DNA of 64,000 bases from Adineta steineri (Eukaryota; Rotifera; Eurotatoria; Adinetida; Adinetidae): assembly GCA_905250115.1 (NCBI GenBank), contig CAJNOI010000002.1, positions 40,831 through 104,830 on the forward strand, in the 5' to 3' direction. A program made the translations under genes and the position numbers. The stretch's first letter is position 1. Every line of letters begins with the position of its first letter. A model generated the notes under the pieces. The model saw only the letters and a list, made by a program, of their open reading frames with translations. It had not been told where the DNA came from and did no database searches. Shown piece after piece: positions 10,474 to 31,000 of this stretch.

Positions 10474-12038
10474 AAAAACATGAATGATGAATCATAAATT
10501 TATAATGACAATATTAATAAAAAAGAAAAAAGGAAAACAATTTTCTCATTTGTACAATGATATCATTTGCATATATTAAATATTATGGAAAAACACTAAT
10601 ATATATGATGACTTTTCGTGATATTAATAATGACAACTACGTGCAAACGTGTCATTTGAACAGTCCCGAGAATTGATACTATTAAACGAATTGCATATTG
10701 TTTTTCTTAGTTGCTCTGATATTTGATATACATATATATATGAATAATACTCTATTATATAAGATCAACTGATAATTATTACTCATGTGGAAAATCTGTT
10801 TTTGTCAGTTTAGATGAATAATTTGAAAATAGAAGTGAAAGTTCATTTTAAGAACATTTTTTTTCTCTTATCATAATTATTCTCTAATTTTCTATGTTTG
10901 TTAATTGAATACATTCATTAATTTGACTTCATTATTATAACCTATTATTTTGCAAGATTAATCAAGGCTTGAAATAAGGAATTACGCATGTTAGAAATGT
11001 CTGTTTTAAATTAATCAAATTTTTAAAGAAAAAAGGATTTTGACATATTTTCATGACATACTAATAAATAATTGATTTGGAAAATGTTTTAGTGCTTTTT
11101 TTTTAAAAAAAATATATATTCTATAGAATTAAAGGAAAATTTTCTTTTTATCTAAATATAATGCCTAGACTATGACAATTTATGAATCATATAAATACGT
11201 GTGATGATCATATTTTACTTTATTAAAAACGTGTTATGAATATAAATCTAATAAATAATTATTTTATTTCTTTACATAAAACAAAAGTGAAGATATTAAT
11301 GTGTATGAAACTTCTGTAAGAATACATCTAGATGAAACAATTCTTTTTAATCAATTTATCTATTATTCAGTATGGAAATACATCAATAGTTTATGAGTTG
11401 TTCTACATAGATAAAATTTACCTAACATCAATGAAGAAATCATAAATGAACTAACAACAATGATCTAATCATCTATATATAAAATATTAGTTCGTTTTGT
11501 TATTATTTGTATTTGAGAATAGTCGTTACATACGACATAAAAACTCGTATGATTATAAATGACAGAAACTTTTAAGAAAATAAAAAAAACGAGAAAAACA
11601 CCGATGCTTATACGACGTCTTTTTTTAAAGACTGGAAAATCAGCATAGGATACTAGCCGTTATATTTCTCTTTTTTTTTGTTCTATTACAATATAATTGG
11701 AAATACTATATTTTTTATTAGTATATATGTTAAGTGTACCGAATTATACGCATGTTAAAATACTTAGATATCTATAAATAACTCCGTAATACAGATTTTT
11801 ACTAATGTTCGCATTATTACGGTATTAAAAGCACGGGAACTTCAGGTCTGACTGAAAGAAATAATAAAAAAAAATTAAAGAAATCTAGCATAAACTGCAT
11901 CATCGTCGCCGTCATTTTATTTTCTTGTTTTCTCTCTCTCTTTCGCTTACTCTCCCCCTATTTTGAGCAACCATAAAATAGCATTGAACTCGATATATTC
12001 ACCGTTAATAATTAAAAATATCACAGAAAATAACTATA
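10474..12038. other. Intergenic, nothing recognised
   Basis: AT-rich, low-complexity sequence between two same-strand genes. No exon-like frame, tRNA-like fold or inverted terminal repeat was seen. The last 150 bp include a pyrimidine tract (about 11930-11950) upstream of the next gene. Confidence 0.4.
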
Positions 12039-12969
12039 ATGATCGATGACGAACAACGTTTCGCACTTCATACAATCAATGATCCAAAAAATTTATCATT
12101 TGATCGATATGCTTATTCACGTTACAAATATGGTGATAGTAATCAAGCCAAGCAATTTGGACAAGAATTATATACAGGTTTTCTCGATAGATATCGAGAT
12201 TTTCTTCTCTCATCTAATCAACAATTTATAGCTATATCATCTCCACGTAGTACAATACCACCAGCTGTTTATTATATATTTCAAACATTTTTAGAAAAAT
12301 TAAATCGTTTTTTACAATTAAATAAATGTGAACCAATAATTGAACATACAATTCAACGTATTGGTACTATTGCAGAAGATTATTCGTTATTATCAAGACA
12401 TGAACGTTTAGATCGTTTAATTGATGAACGATATTCTATAGATTGTCAAGACTTTGGAAATAAATTTTTATTATTTGTCGATGATATTCGTATTACAGGT
12501 AAGAAATGAAATATCATCTATCCAATTAAAAATGAACGTAGACACTAATTTTTTTTGTTATTTAGGTATACATGAAATGAATATAATTCGTTTATTAAAA
12601 ACATCAAATATTTATAATTCACGTCTATTTATTTATTATGCACAATTAGTTAATGATAAAATTCCAACATCATTTGAATATGAATTAAATCGTTCAGCAA
12701 TATCAAATCTTGAACAACTTTTAACAATCATTCGTAATCCATCATCATCATTTCAAATTAATACACGTGTATTAAAAGAAATTTTACGTTCAAATTTATC
12801 TGAACTTGATTATTTTCTACAATCAATTAATACAGATCTCATGTCACAACTTTATCATGCATGTTTTGCATGTAACTATCAAACAATTGAAATATTTGTT
12901 GATTCTTTAGAATATATACATCGTTGTCTACAACAACGACAAAATGAAAAACAAGCAAAATATTTATAA
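12039..12969 (+). CDS. Phosphoribosyltransferase-like protein, possibly of bacterial origin
   Basis: Two exons (12039-12498 and 12566-12969), split by a 67-bp intron inside the key motif, encode 287 residues. The joined sequence carries a PRPP-binding loop at about residues 147-157, FVDDIRITGIHE: two acidic residues, then the Thr-Gly of the phosphate loop, then His-Glu. This form recalls the DDI-x-ITG-x-HE loop of bacterial ComF/PRTase-type proteins linked to tellurium-resistance gene neighbourhoods. Upstream lies a serine-rich hood-like region (AISSPRSTIPPAVYYIFQTF). There is no signal peptide, so the protein is probably cytosolic. The substrate base is unknown. The intron and host-like codon use argue that it is a resident gene and not contamination. 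Confidence 0.75.
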
Positions 12970-13135
12970 TTAAAAAGATTTCCTTCCAATATATTATTGA
13001 ATTGCATGTTTATTTATTCTCTCTCTCTCGTTTTTTTTTGTTTTAATACTAAAGAAAAAAAAAGTAATAGTATTCGCAATTTAAATCGTATTTATTAAGT
13101 TGAAACAAACTAGAAAGAATTCTATATATGTATTT

Positions 13136-13495
13136 TTAACGACGTCGACCAAAAAATGCATCCCAATGATGTTTTCGACCAAATGATTGTCGTTTTGTTG
13201 GTATAACATCTAGATAAGAAATCGATTGACTTGATGGAGATATGAAATCTGTAGGTGGAAATATAAAATGAGCTGCTCGTCTTGACGTAATGATTTGATT
13301 ATTATTGACATCATGTTCTTGCATACCATAAGTATCTAAATCATTTGATGGTATGTATTGATCATCAACAGTAATCGATGTATAGACATATGGTGTTACA
13401 AGAAGGCACATTACTAAATGTAAAAAGTTGAATGGAAAAAAACATAAACAGTATTACCTACCAGCAATGAACAGTATCTGGAAATTTGAGATCAT
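13136..13495 (-). CDS. Neuropeptide-type precursor with C-terminal amidated peptide ending WDAFF
   Basis: Two exons (13495-13462 and 13413-13136) with a 48-bp intron encode 103 residues. The small first exon completes a signal peptide (MISNFQILFIAVVMCLLVTP…). Without it the hydrophobic core is truncated. Dibasic processing sites follow: SRR before AAHFIFPPTDF, and TKR before the last peptide. That peptide is QSFGRKHHWDAFF, followed by GRRR and the stop, the arrangement for C-terminal amidation. Its N-terminal Gln could form pyroglutamate. An internal RK preceded by Gly could instead yield QSF-amide and HHWDAFF-amide. I cannot match the peptide to a known family. The gene converges with the phosphoribosyltransferase gene, 166 bp away. 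Confidence 0.72.
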
Positions 13496-14223
13496 TATGA
13501 ATGTATATACGTGACTACTGTTGTTCGTGCTGGAATTGTATAGATAGTTGGTTGTTCTTTTGATGTTCTTATCAAGAGGAAATAATGAATGTATAGATGT
13601 TGAGCTAGTGGTTACACTTATTATTTTTTATTCGTTTGCATATTATAAGAAGAAAAAAATCTGACTCTTGTTCTCAACTGTCACGCCATATATCTAGTTT
13701 TTCTTTTTTGCCATGATTATTTCTTAATTTCTCCTCTTCTTCATTATTAATCCTTTTTGGATTTTGTTTCAATAATCATTAAAATTTAATTTACAGAACG
13801 ATATATCTCAATTATTCGAGAATATCCAATCGAGGCAAAAAGTTCATAGTAGAAACATATCAGATTGTGTCTCTGTGACACAGTTAGCCATGTCATAATA
13901 TCATATAGATAATAATTAGTTATATGTAGAGAAGAACGTACATAGGCAAGGCATGCATATATATTAAATTACAAAAGAAAAAAAAAGGCCATGAACAAAC
14001 AAACAAGAAAAATTTGTCGTTTATATATATATATCTATATTGTCTCATCGTCGTTATATACAATAATGCCACTGTATGAGCAAAATGACTACTGAAAAAA
14101 AACCAAAAAGAAAACAAGAAAACAATCAAACAAAAAAAAAACAGAACATTTTTTTTTGTCTTGATCGATGACCAGCATCACAAAGAAAAGAGAAAGGCAT
14201 AGAGATAATTAATTGAATATCAA
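13496..14223. other. Intergenic, nothing recognised
   Basis: Between two lower-strand genes. It holds homopolymer A/T runs and a short TA microsatellite (about 14018-14036). No exon was seen. Confidence 0.4.
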
Positions 14224-22199
<7,976 letters not shown>

Positions 22200-25099
22200 G
22201 ATAAATGTCGAATGAATTGAAAGTATTCAATAGTAATATTATTAATGAATATGCATTAGATTGAATTGAATGCAAGGTCGATTAGACTATGAAATTTGTT
22301 TATATACATTTTTGAGAGCTAAAGACATATAGAAGCAGAAGAATTATGATGCAAACGAAACATGATCTGATTATATGAGAAGAATAGAAGAAGAATGCTC
22401 GTAAAATTTAAATTAAACTTGCATGTCTATCTGTTCTGTTTCTTCTCAATCATCCAACCTTGAAGAAACCTCGATGAAGTAATACTAAACGGACAAGTAA
22501 CCAGAGTAATGATTCATAGAGGTCGTTGTTAATCGGTAAAATTAATTTTTACTTTCAAAAAAAATGAATTATCATCTCTTATATTTCACTTCTTCATTAA
22601 AATCATAGTGTTTGACGATGTATGACATTGAATACAATTTTTATGAGTCATCGTATAGTTAAATTTATTAGTAATTCTATTGATTTTATGACTATCATTC
22701 GACCGGCGTCTGATATCAAATATATTTATAGATATAGACGAGAAATATGAGAATATGTTTTAGGAAACAGTAATCGTTGTTTTTCTTCAATGGTTACTAT
22801 ATCTTTTGTTTATAAATATAGAGAAGTCATCTTATTGATCAAAAATATCATATCTTCATAAAATTTGAGCTCTCATGCAGCATAATAAAAATTAGCCTGA
22901 TCAGTTATTATTCTTTTCTTTAACTATTGAAATAAATTCGTAATAGTACTTCGATAAGTTGTAGTGAATATTATAAAGATAGTTAAAATAATTCTAACAA
23001 ACATAAATCAGAGATATGTATTTAATCGAAGTCATATACTTTACGTATCTTTATGACTACAATCGAATAGGAAAAGAAATATCTAGTCTATTTGACAGCT
23101 TCATATTTAATGCGTATCATACATTATTATAGTTGTCAATATGAATGTTTATCGCTGTATCTATACCAACTTTATATGAATATGAGATACAATACATTAA
23201 AAATCTATGGCTTTTTAGTTTTAATGAGCGTTAGAAAGAAAGAAATGTCATATAATATAGTTCAAATGCAATAGTACTGAATAGATCGACTTAACAAAAA
23301 TTTCTATTAGTTATAATACATCGAAGTATGTGTAACTAATATTATCAACTATCGTTGTTGATGCTTAATAACAAAAAAGAAGTTATTTTTGAAGAAGCAC
23401 TATTTATCTTGAACTAATGACTTTTCTCAAGATTGAAACCTCGATAGTATATGTAAAAAAAAGATCCTATAGGGTTATCAGTCACTTTGACCCTGAATGT
23501 CGATTAGCAAATTCGAATAAATCATTCCAAATTTAACTCTCACGATTGCATCATACTTCTTTAAAAAAAAGTATCCATGTATTCTCTTATTAGTTCAACC
23601 CTCTAGCAAAAATATACTACTTCCTTTTCATCATCTTATTGTATAGTTCAAACGTAATGAAATTATTCGAATCTCTAATATTATACTTACCAACTGTTTT
23701 CTTTTTGTTACAAATTCTTTATTCAAAACAGGTGAATAAGTAATAAGAGTACGATAGAGTAATCATATAAATAAATTGAATTAACAATAGAAACTAAAGG
23801 AAATCGATAGGCTTCTATTATTACATTACAAATGTATTGAATCTCTTTTTTCTGTCGAATGAATATCAATAGTTCTACTTGTTCATTGGATTTTCATAAA
23901 TAATTTTGTGCAATATATAATAATAACGAAATAAAAAGTGTTAATAGATGAATATAAAAAATGATAAATTGCTGGTAATACTTGCAGTTGAATAAAGAAC
24001 TTTTTTCTACTAATGACAAACAAAATTAGTCTTTTCTTTTTTCGATGCAAACTATTGATGCTGTTAATTACAATTATATCTGCTTATAATATTATTTAAA
24101 ATATTCACAACTACTATCATTGAATCTTCTACAAATAATGTAGAATAAAAAAGATTGATATTTTTTTCTCGTTTGATAGTAGTTTAGAGTATAGAATTAT
24201 AATATTAAAGTATATTTGAACACAGTTAATTTTATACATGTCATATTGACATTTGTGTCATGTATTAGAATTCAACGGATTACATTCGTTTTTCTACAAG
24301 TTTTTAATAAATATATAATGTGATTAGATTTAATAATAAATTAGAAATATCGATTGAATCTTCTAGTAAAACAGAAAAATTAATTTTGATTTCCTTCGAT
24401 TGCAAATAAATCATCCGCTCAAAAAAAAATTGATTAGTGTTAATAATCATGATTTTTTATCATGCAAGAAAACGATGTTCCTCAATATAAATAGTGTCAT
24501 AAACATGGTCTGGAATTTTAATAAATCTTGCATCATTAAAAGCAGAAACGCAGTTACAGTCTTCGACGAAAGAAAGATACCATACATATATATATATCTT
24601 ATAAGAAATGCCAGACATGTACAGCTTAATTGTTAAGTAGAAAAGTAAACTTTACGTCTACGAATCATTTATAAACATTGCTGTTTATGGTCATCCATTA
24701 GTGTGCATCTTCTTATTATCATCATCTGTAGATGTATATCTACCATGCTTTTAAAAATTTTTTGTATTTAAGATTATTTTTCATGTAGTAAACCACTTGT
24801 GAAATGGCAAAAGAAAGAAAAAGAAGAAGAAGAAGAAAAGAGATTAAAAAAAACGCGGAAGCACAAGTGAAACTCACATATATTACATATACATATACTA
24901 AAGCATTAGTGTTGTTTTTTTTTGTAAAATTAAAGTCAAATAGATGTATAATTTAATAACATTATAAAGTTTTTTTTTTGTATGAGATTAGAAAAGAAAA
25001 AACAAAATAAAGGAAAAAAAAAGAAATCAAATATATAATGTTGTCTTTTCAATGAGTGGAATCACTTTCATCATTTAATGTATCTTAGTAGAAATAATT
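22200..25099. other. Large intergenic stretch upstream of HECW, nothing recognised
   Basis: About 2.9 kb of AT-rich sequence with GA-rich tracts near 24810-24850. Short open frames (23092-23274, 24400-24636) have no motif or splice partner. It probably includes the HECW promoter and the 3' region of the SPA17-like gene. Confidence 0.4.
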
Positions 25100-28000
25100 C
25101 TATTTTTCTAGATCTTTTCGAACTCGATAACCACGATAAGCAGCCTAAATCAGATAGAGAACTTTTATATAGTAAAAAAGTACATTATTTATTATTACCT
25201 GGATTTTAACAGCAGCTGCTGCACTATCATCATCTTCACCTACTAGTACTTTATTACCTTCAGCCGATGGTGATAAAACTAAATGAGAACAATAAAAATA
25301 ATATACAGATTATTGAATAATAATCATACTATTTTTATTACGAGTATTACCATATTCATCATGTATTTTGGGAGAATTTGATGATGGATGAATTTGATCT
25401 TGTCCAGTAATTGAATTACCACCGGGTGTACCTAATTCTTTTCGAGTTTTATAACCACGATATGATGCTTGAATACGTGTAGCTGCTTTATCAAGATTTG
25501 GATCACTCATATCGTCTTGGTCGTTATTATAAAATTCGTTTTGTTGTTCTTGAAAATAATTTGAATCAAATGATAATTGTGTATGTTTTGCAAAATCTTT
25601 ACTGAATTGTGTTTCTTCTTCCAGTTCAGAATGTAGACGATCACGATCGTCGTTCTTTTTCTCTGCAAATAAAACGACTAATTAAAAGGCAAAAACAACT
25701 ATTCATATCTGTCAATAATCAAGAACATCTATTATTTTCATGTATACTTATTTTTTTTTTGTGGTTCTATATCTACATATGTATGTCAAAGAATTATTTT
25801 GTGTTTATTTCTTTGTGATGGTGGTTGATTAATTCTTTTTTATGCTATAGATAGTGACCTTTCTATTACTACTTGTAGGCATATAATTTGATTTGTGACG
25901 ACGTCATATCTAACCTCTTGAAGCTTTCCTATCTAAGATGCATAGATCGAACTCATCTGATCGATCATCAACTATATAAACCTGCAAAGTAATACCATTA
26001 AATGCCAACAATATCTTCTGTATTATAGACACATTTTCTTTAACAACAAACCGAATGTCAGATATAGTCTAGTGTTTTTAACACAGTATGTATGACGTCG
26101 ATGATCAAACCCTAAAAAACCATTTCTTTGACAGACATTTATACAGACAAAGAATTATGTATAGCATTTTTCTTGTTCTTCTCTTTCTCTCTCATTTTTT
26201 CTTCTTCTTCTAGTGCAACTAATGATGTCTCAATATTGGTGGAAAGAATGAAAGCATTTCTGCATCATATGTAATTGCCTTGATGACAAAAGATTAGCGT
26301 AATACAAAACGCATGGACACGTTCTAAACAATCAAGTGGAAAGAAATGGTACAATAAAGATCATTAGACAAAAATTAAAAAGAGATACCTTAAATACGAT
26401 AATGACAAAAGTAAACATATAGAAAAGTCATTTATATTAAATAAATAATCATTTTTTTTTTCAATTGATTACAAATTTAAAAACAATTCATTTTATAATA
26501 TTACATGCTATTATTAGTTAAAGTATTCCCTCTATAATATATATAAAGATTATATGCGTACTTACTTATAGTAACAGCTTGTCTTTAAAATATGAACAGA
26601 AGTATACACACACACGTAGTCCAATAAATTCTCTTAAGAGATGATTCTTTTTTATGTCTGTCTATCTATCTGTCTATTGAATGCAAAGAATATAAACAAC
26701 ATCCGTTGTAGCTTTATCCTGCTGATATCCTTCTTTTTTTCTTCCTTCCTTTCTCCTATCAATAAAGCTATGCTGTTAGGCTGCTTGCAATGTTTCCCTA
26801 TCCATATATCATCGGTGGGCGACGCTCTTCTTCTTCTTCTTCAGAAACAACAGCAGGGAAAAACTATACCCACGCACTTGATAGTAATGAACTGTTTCTT
26901 TATGTATAAATACGGTACTTTATCATGGTCATACGAAAAAATAAGAAAATAAGACGACAACAACTATCATTTTTCTCAAGAAAAGAAGAATTGTATAAAG
27001 TAAATTATACATATACTCACCAGGTGTTATTAACTTTTCATCAAGATTATGACGTCCACTGACATCAGTTGCTGTTCTATCGTAATTATTGTCAAATTTC
27101 TAAAAATAAAAGTAGCATGAATTTATTAGAATAACAATTAATCAAATCATAGAAAAACAGATAAATTTTTCAATTCATTATGCATTAACTTACATTATCT
27201 TTATCGAAATCGTATTAATGTAATAATGATTATTTCTGCATATATACATATACGATTTGTATGTCAAAATTTCCTCGTATTTCAAATTAATAAATCTCAA
27301 AGAAATCAACAATGCTAGATAGATACCTCTTTTTGTACATTTATATCAATAGTCGGTTCTCGTAAGTTTTTTCTGACTTGATATCCACGGAATTGTGCCT
27401 ATGGAAATGGTATTCATCACATAGACAAAGTGAATAAAAACAAATACTTGAATAGATCTAGCAGCACGTTCTTGTTCTTGTTTTTCTTCGTCAGTAAGTT
27501 TATCAGTAAAATCCTTAAAACAAAATTATTTTCCGAATCTATACAATAAACGTCTATAGACAGTTATTGCCATAAATCGACGCGACATTTTTGTTTTGTA
27601 TAATAAAAAGGCGATTTTTTATTTTTTCTTGAAATAATGTTTATTATTTTATTAAATCTTAAATTCGTAGCAATAAAAATATAAATGCTCTTATTTCAAG
27701 GCGATGATGAGCATCAGTAGTCCTTTTAAGCAAAGCAAAAAGATCGAAGGAAGGTCATTGTTCAGTAGAAAAAAAAACGTCGAGTCCACTTATGGCGATT
27801 ACTGTATATCTTGATTTACTTCAGTAGCTTTATTTTCTTGTTGTTGTGAATGTGCACCGGCTGTAGATGACGGTTTCTAAATAACATATAAGAATAAAAA
27901 ACTTTCGAATTCGATTTTGAGTAGAAATTACTTGGTCCTCATCATTGTCTGTTTTTGATTGTTCATTTGCATAGTCTACTTTTTGTTGATCGGAATGAAT

Positions 28001-31000
28001 AACTTCATCTTTCTAAAAGATATATTAATTTCTGTTTTGAAATAGAATTCTAGTTATTCTTTTAACAAACCTCTTGCTTCATTTTTTGAAAATTTTGTCT
28101 TGTTTTAAACCCACGAAATTGTGCCTACGAAAATAACATTGATCACATAAACGAAGCAAACAAATAAAAAAACTGACTTGAATGGAAGTAGCAGCACGTT
28201 CTTGTTGTTGTTTTTCTTCTTCAGTAAGATTATCAAAATTATCCTACGAAAATTAAATTTTCTTGAGCTATTTAAAAAACGGTATAAATATATTTACTTC
28301 ATCAGCTTTATTTTCTTGCTGTTCAGTATCTGCACCGGTTGGAAGTGAAGATTGCTAAATGATAAATAAGAAAATAAAAATAATGTTCAAAGTCTATTTC
28401 GTCTAGAAATTACTTGGTCTTCATCGTGATGAGTCTTTGATTGTTGGTTTGCATAGTCTTGGTTCTGTTGATCAGAATCCACGATTCCATCTTTCTACAC
28501 GATATATTAATTTCTCTTTTTAAAAGAAATTCTAGTATTCTTTTAACAAACTTCTTGTTTCATTTTTTGAAAATTTTGTCTTGTTTTAAATCCACGAAAC
28601 TGTGCCTAGAAAAACGCCTCGATTACATAAACGAGGTATATAAAATCACTCACTTGAATGGACACAGCAGCACGTTCTTGTTGTTGTTTTTCTTCCTCGG
28701 TAAGTTCATCGTAATTATCCTACGGAAATTTAAATTACTGAATCTATTCAAGAATAATATAAGTATGTTCACTTCATCAGCTTTATTTTCTTGTTGTTGA
28801 GCATGTGCATCGGTTGAAAGTGAGGATTTCTAAATGATATGTAAGACAATAAAAACAATTTGCAAATTCAGTTTTCAATAGAAATTACTTGGTCTTCATC
28901 GTGATATGTTTTTGATTGCTCATTTGCATAGTCTAGGTTCTGTTGATCAGAATCAATCGTTCCATCTTTCTAAAATAATATATATTAATTTCTCTTTTCA
29001 AAAGAGATTTTTGTAATTTTTAACAAACTTCTTGCTTCATTTTCTGAAAATTTTGTCTAGTTTTAAATCCACGAAACTGTGCCTACAAAGAAGCATCGAT
29101 CTTATAAACAAAGTAAATTATAAAAACTGACTTGAATGGATGTAGCAGCGCGTTCTTGTTGTTGTTTTTCTTCTTCAGTCAAATCATCATAATTATCCTA
29201 CGAAAATTAAATTCTCTTGAATCATTTCAAAAAAAATATAGATATACATACTTCATTAGCGTTATCTCTTTCTTGTTGTTGGGCATGTGCATCGGTTGAA
29301 AGCGAAGATTTCTAAATAATACATAAGAAAAAAACAATTTTGGAATACTATGTAGACTAGGTATCACTTCGTGTTCATTTGCACTATCTGGTTTTTGTTG
29401 ATCAGAATAATTGACTTCATCTTTCTAAGAAATATATTATCCTTTATTTTCAAACGAGAGTCTAGTTATCTTTCTACTAACTTCATGTTTCTCTTTTTGC
29501 AAATTTTGTCTTGTTTTAAATCCACGAAACTGAGCCTACGAAAATAACATCGATCACATAAACGAAGCAAATAAATTAAAAAACTGACTTGAATGGACAC
29601 GGCAGCACGTTCTTGTTGTTGTTTTTCTTCTTCAGTGAGATCATCATAATTATCCTACGAAAATTTAATCTTCTCGATCTATTCCAAAAACAATGTAGGT
29701 ATATTTACCTCATCAGCGCTATCTCTTTCTTGTTGTTCAGCATATGCATCGGCTGAAAGTGATGATTGCTCATTTGCATAGTCTGCGTTTTGTTGATCAG
29801 AATCAAAGATTCCGTCTTTCTAGAAGATATATTAATTCTAATTTTTCAAACGAATTGTAGGTTTCTTAACGTACTTCATGTTTCATTTTTTGAAAGTTTT
29901 GTCTTGTTTTAAATCCGCGAAACTGTGCCTACGAAAACCCAACAATGACATAAAACAAGTAAATAAAAAGCTCACTTGAATGGCTATAGCAGCACGTTCT
30001 TGTTCTTGTCTTTCTTCTTCAGTAAGCTCTTCATTGAACTCCTACAAAAACGTACTTTAATCAATCTATTCAACTAATAGTATATAGATATAGTTACTTC
30101 ATCAGCGTCATTTTCTTGTTGAGCATGTGTATCGGTTGAAAGCGATAATTCCTAAATAATATGTAAATAAAAAAATATTTCTAATTCAATTTTGAATAGA
30201 AATCACTTGATCTTCATCGTGATATGTTTTTGATTGCTCATTTGCATAGTCTAGGTTCTGTTGATTAGAATCAATGATTCCATCTTTCTACAATATATAC
30301 ATATTAATTTTTCTTCCCAAAAGAGATTCTATTTATTTTTTCACAAACCTCTTGCTTCGTTTTTTGTAAATTTTGTCTAGTTTTAAATCCACGAAACTGT
30401 GCCTACAAAGAAGCATCGATAACATAAACGGGGTAAATAAAAAGAACTGACTTGAATAGATGTAGCAGCACGTTCTTGTTGTTGTTTTTCTTCCTCAGTG
30501 AGATCATCATTAAAGTCCTAAAAAAAGCTAATTTTCTCAATCTATTCAACAAATAATATATAAATAGATTTACTTCAGAAGCTTGATTATTTTGTTGTTG
30601 ACTATTTGCACCGGTTGAAAGTGATGATTCCTAATTAATATGTAAGAAAAAAAAAGTTTTTTTTTCTAATTCAATTTTCAATAGAAATCACTTGGTATTC
30701 ATCATTGAATGTTTTTGATTGCTTATTTGCATAATCTGCTTTCTGTGGATCAGAATCAATGGTTTCATCTTTCTAGAGGATATATTAATTTGTTATTCTG
30801 AAAAGAAATTATGGTTATTTTTTAACGAACTTCATGTTTCTTCTTTTCTAAATTTCGTCTCGTTTTATGTCCACGAAATTGTGCTTGAATTTTTGTTGCT
30901 GCATTATTTAATTCTGGAGCATCAATTGGAAATTCTTCCTAAATCACATTAGTAGTTGAGTATATATTTAGTTAAAGTAAAGAGGCATACTTGAAAATTT

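Noticed and set aside
13136..13411. Single-exon reading of the WDAFF precursor starting at 13411
   Set aside because: The signal core would be truncated. An upstream 34-nt exon with a GTAGGT donor and matching phase restores it.
27820..30938. Regularly spaced repeats considered as a CRISPR array or satellite
   Set aside because: Units are exons with conserved splice sites and frame, ending in IQ motifs. This is a eukaryotic gene.
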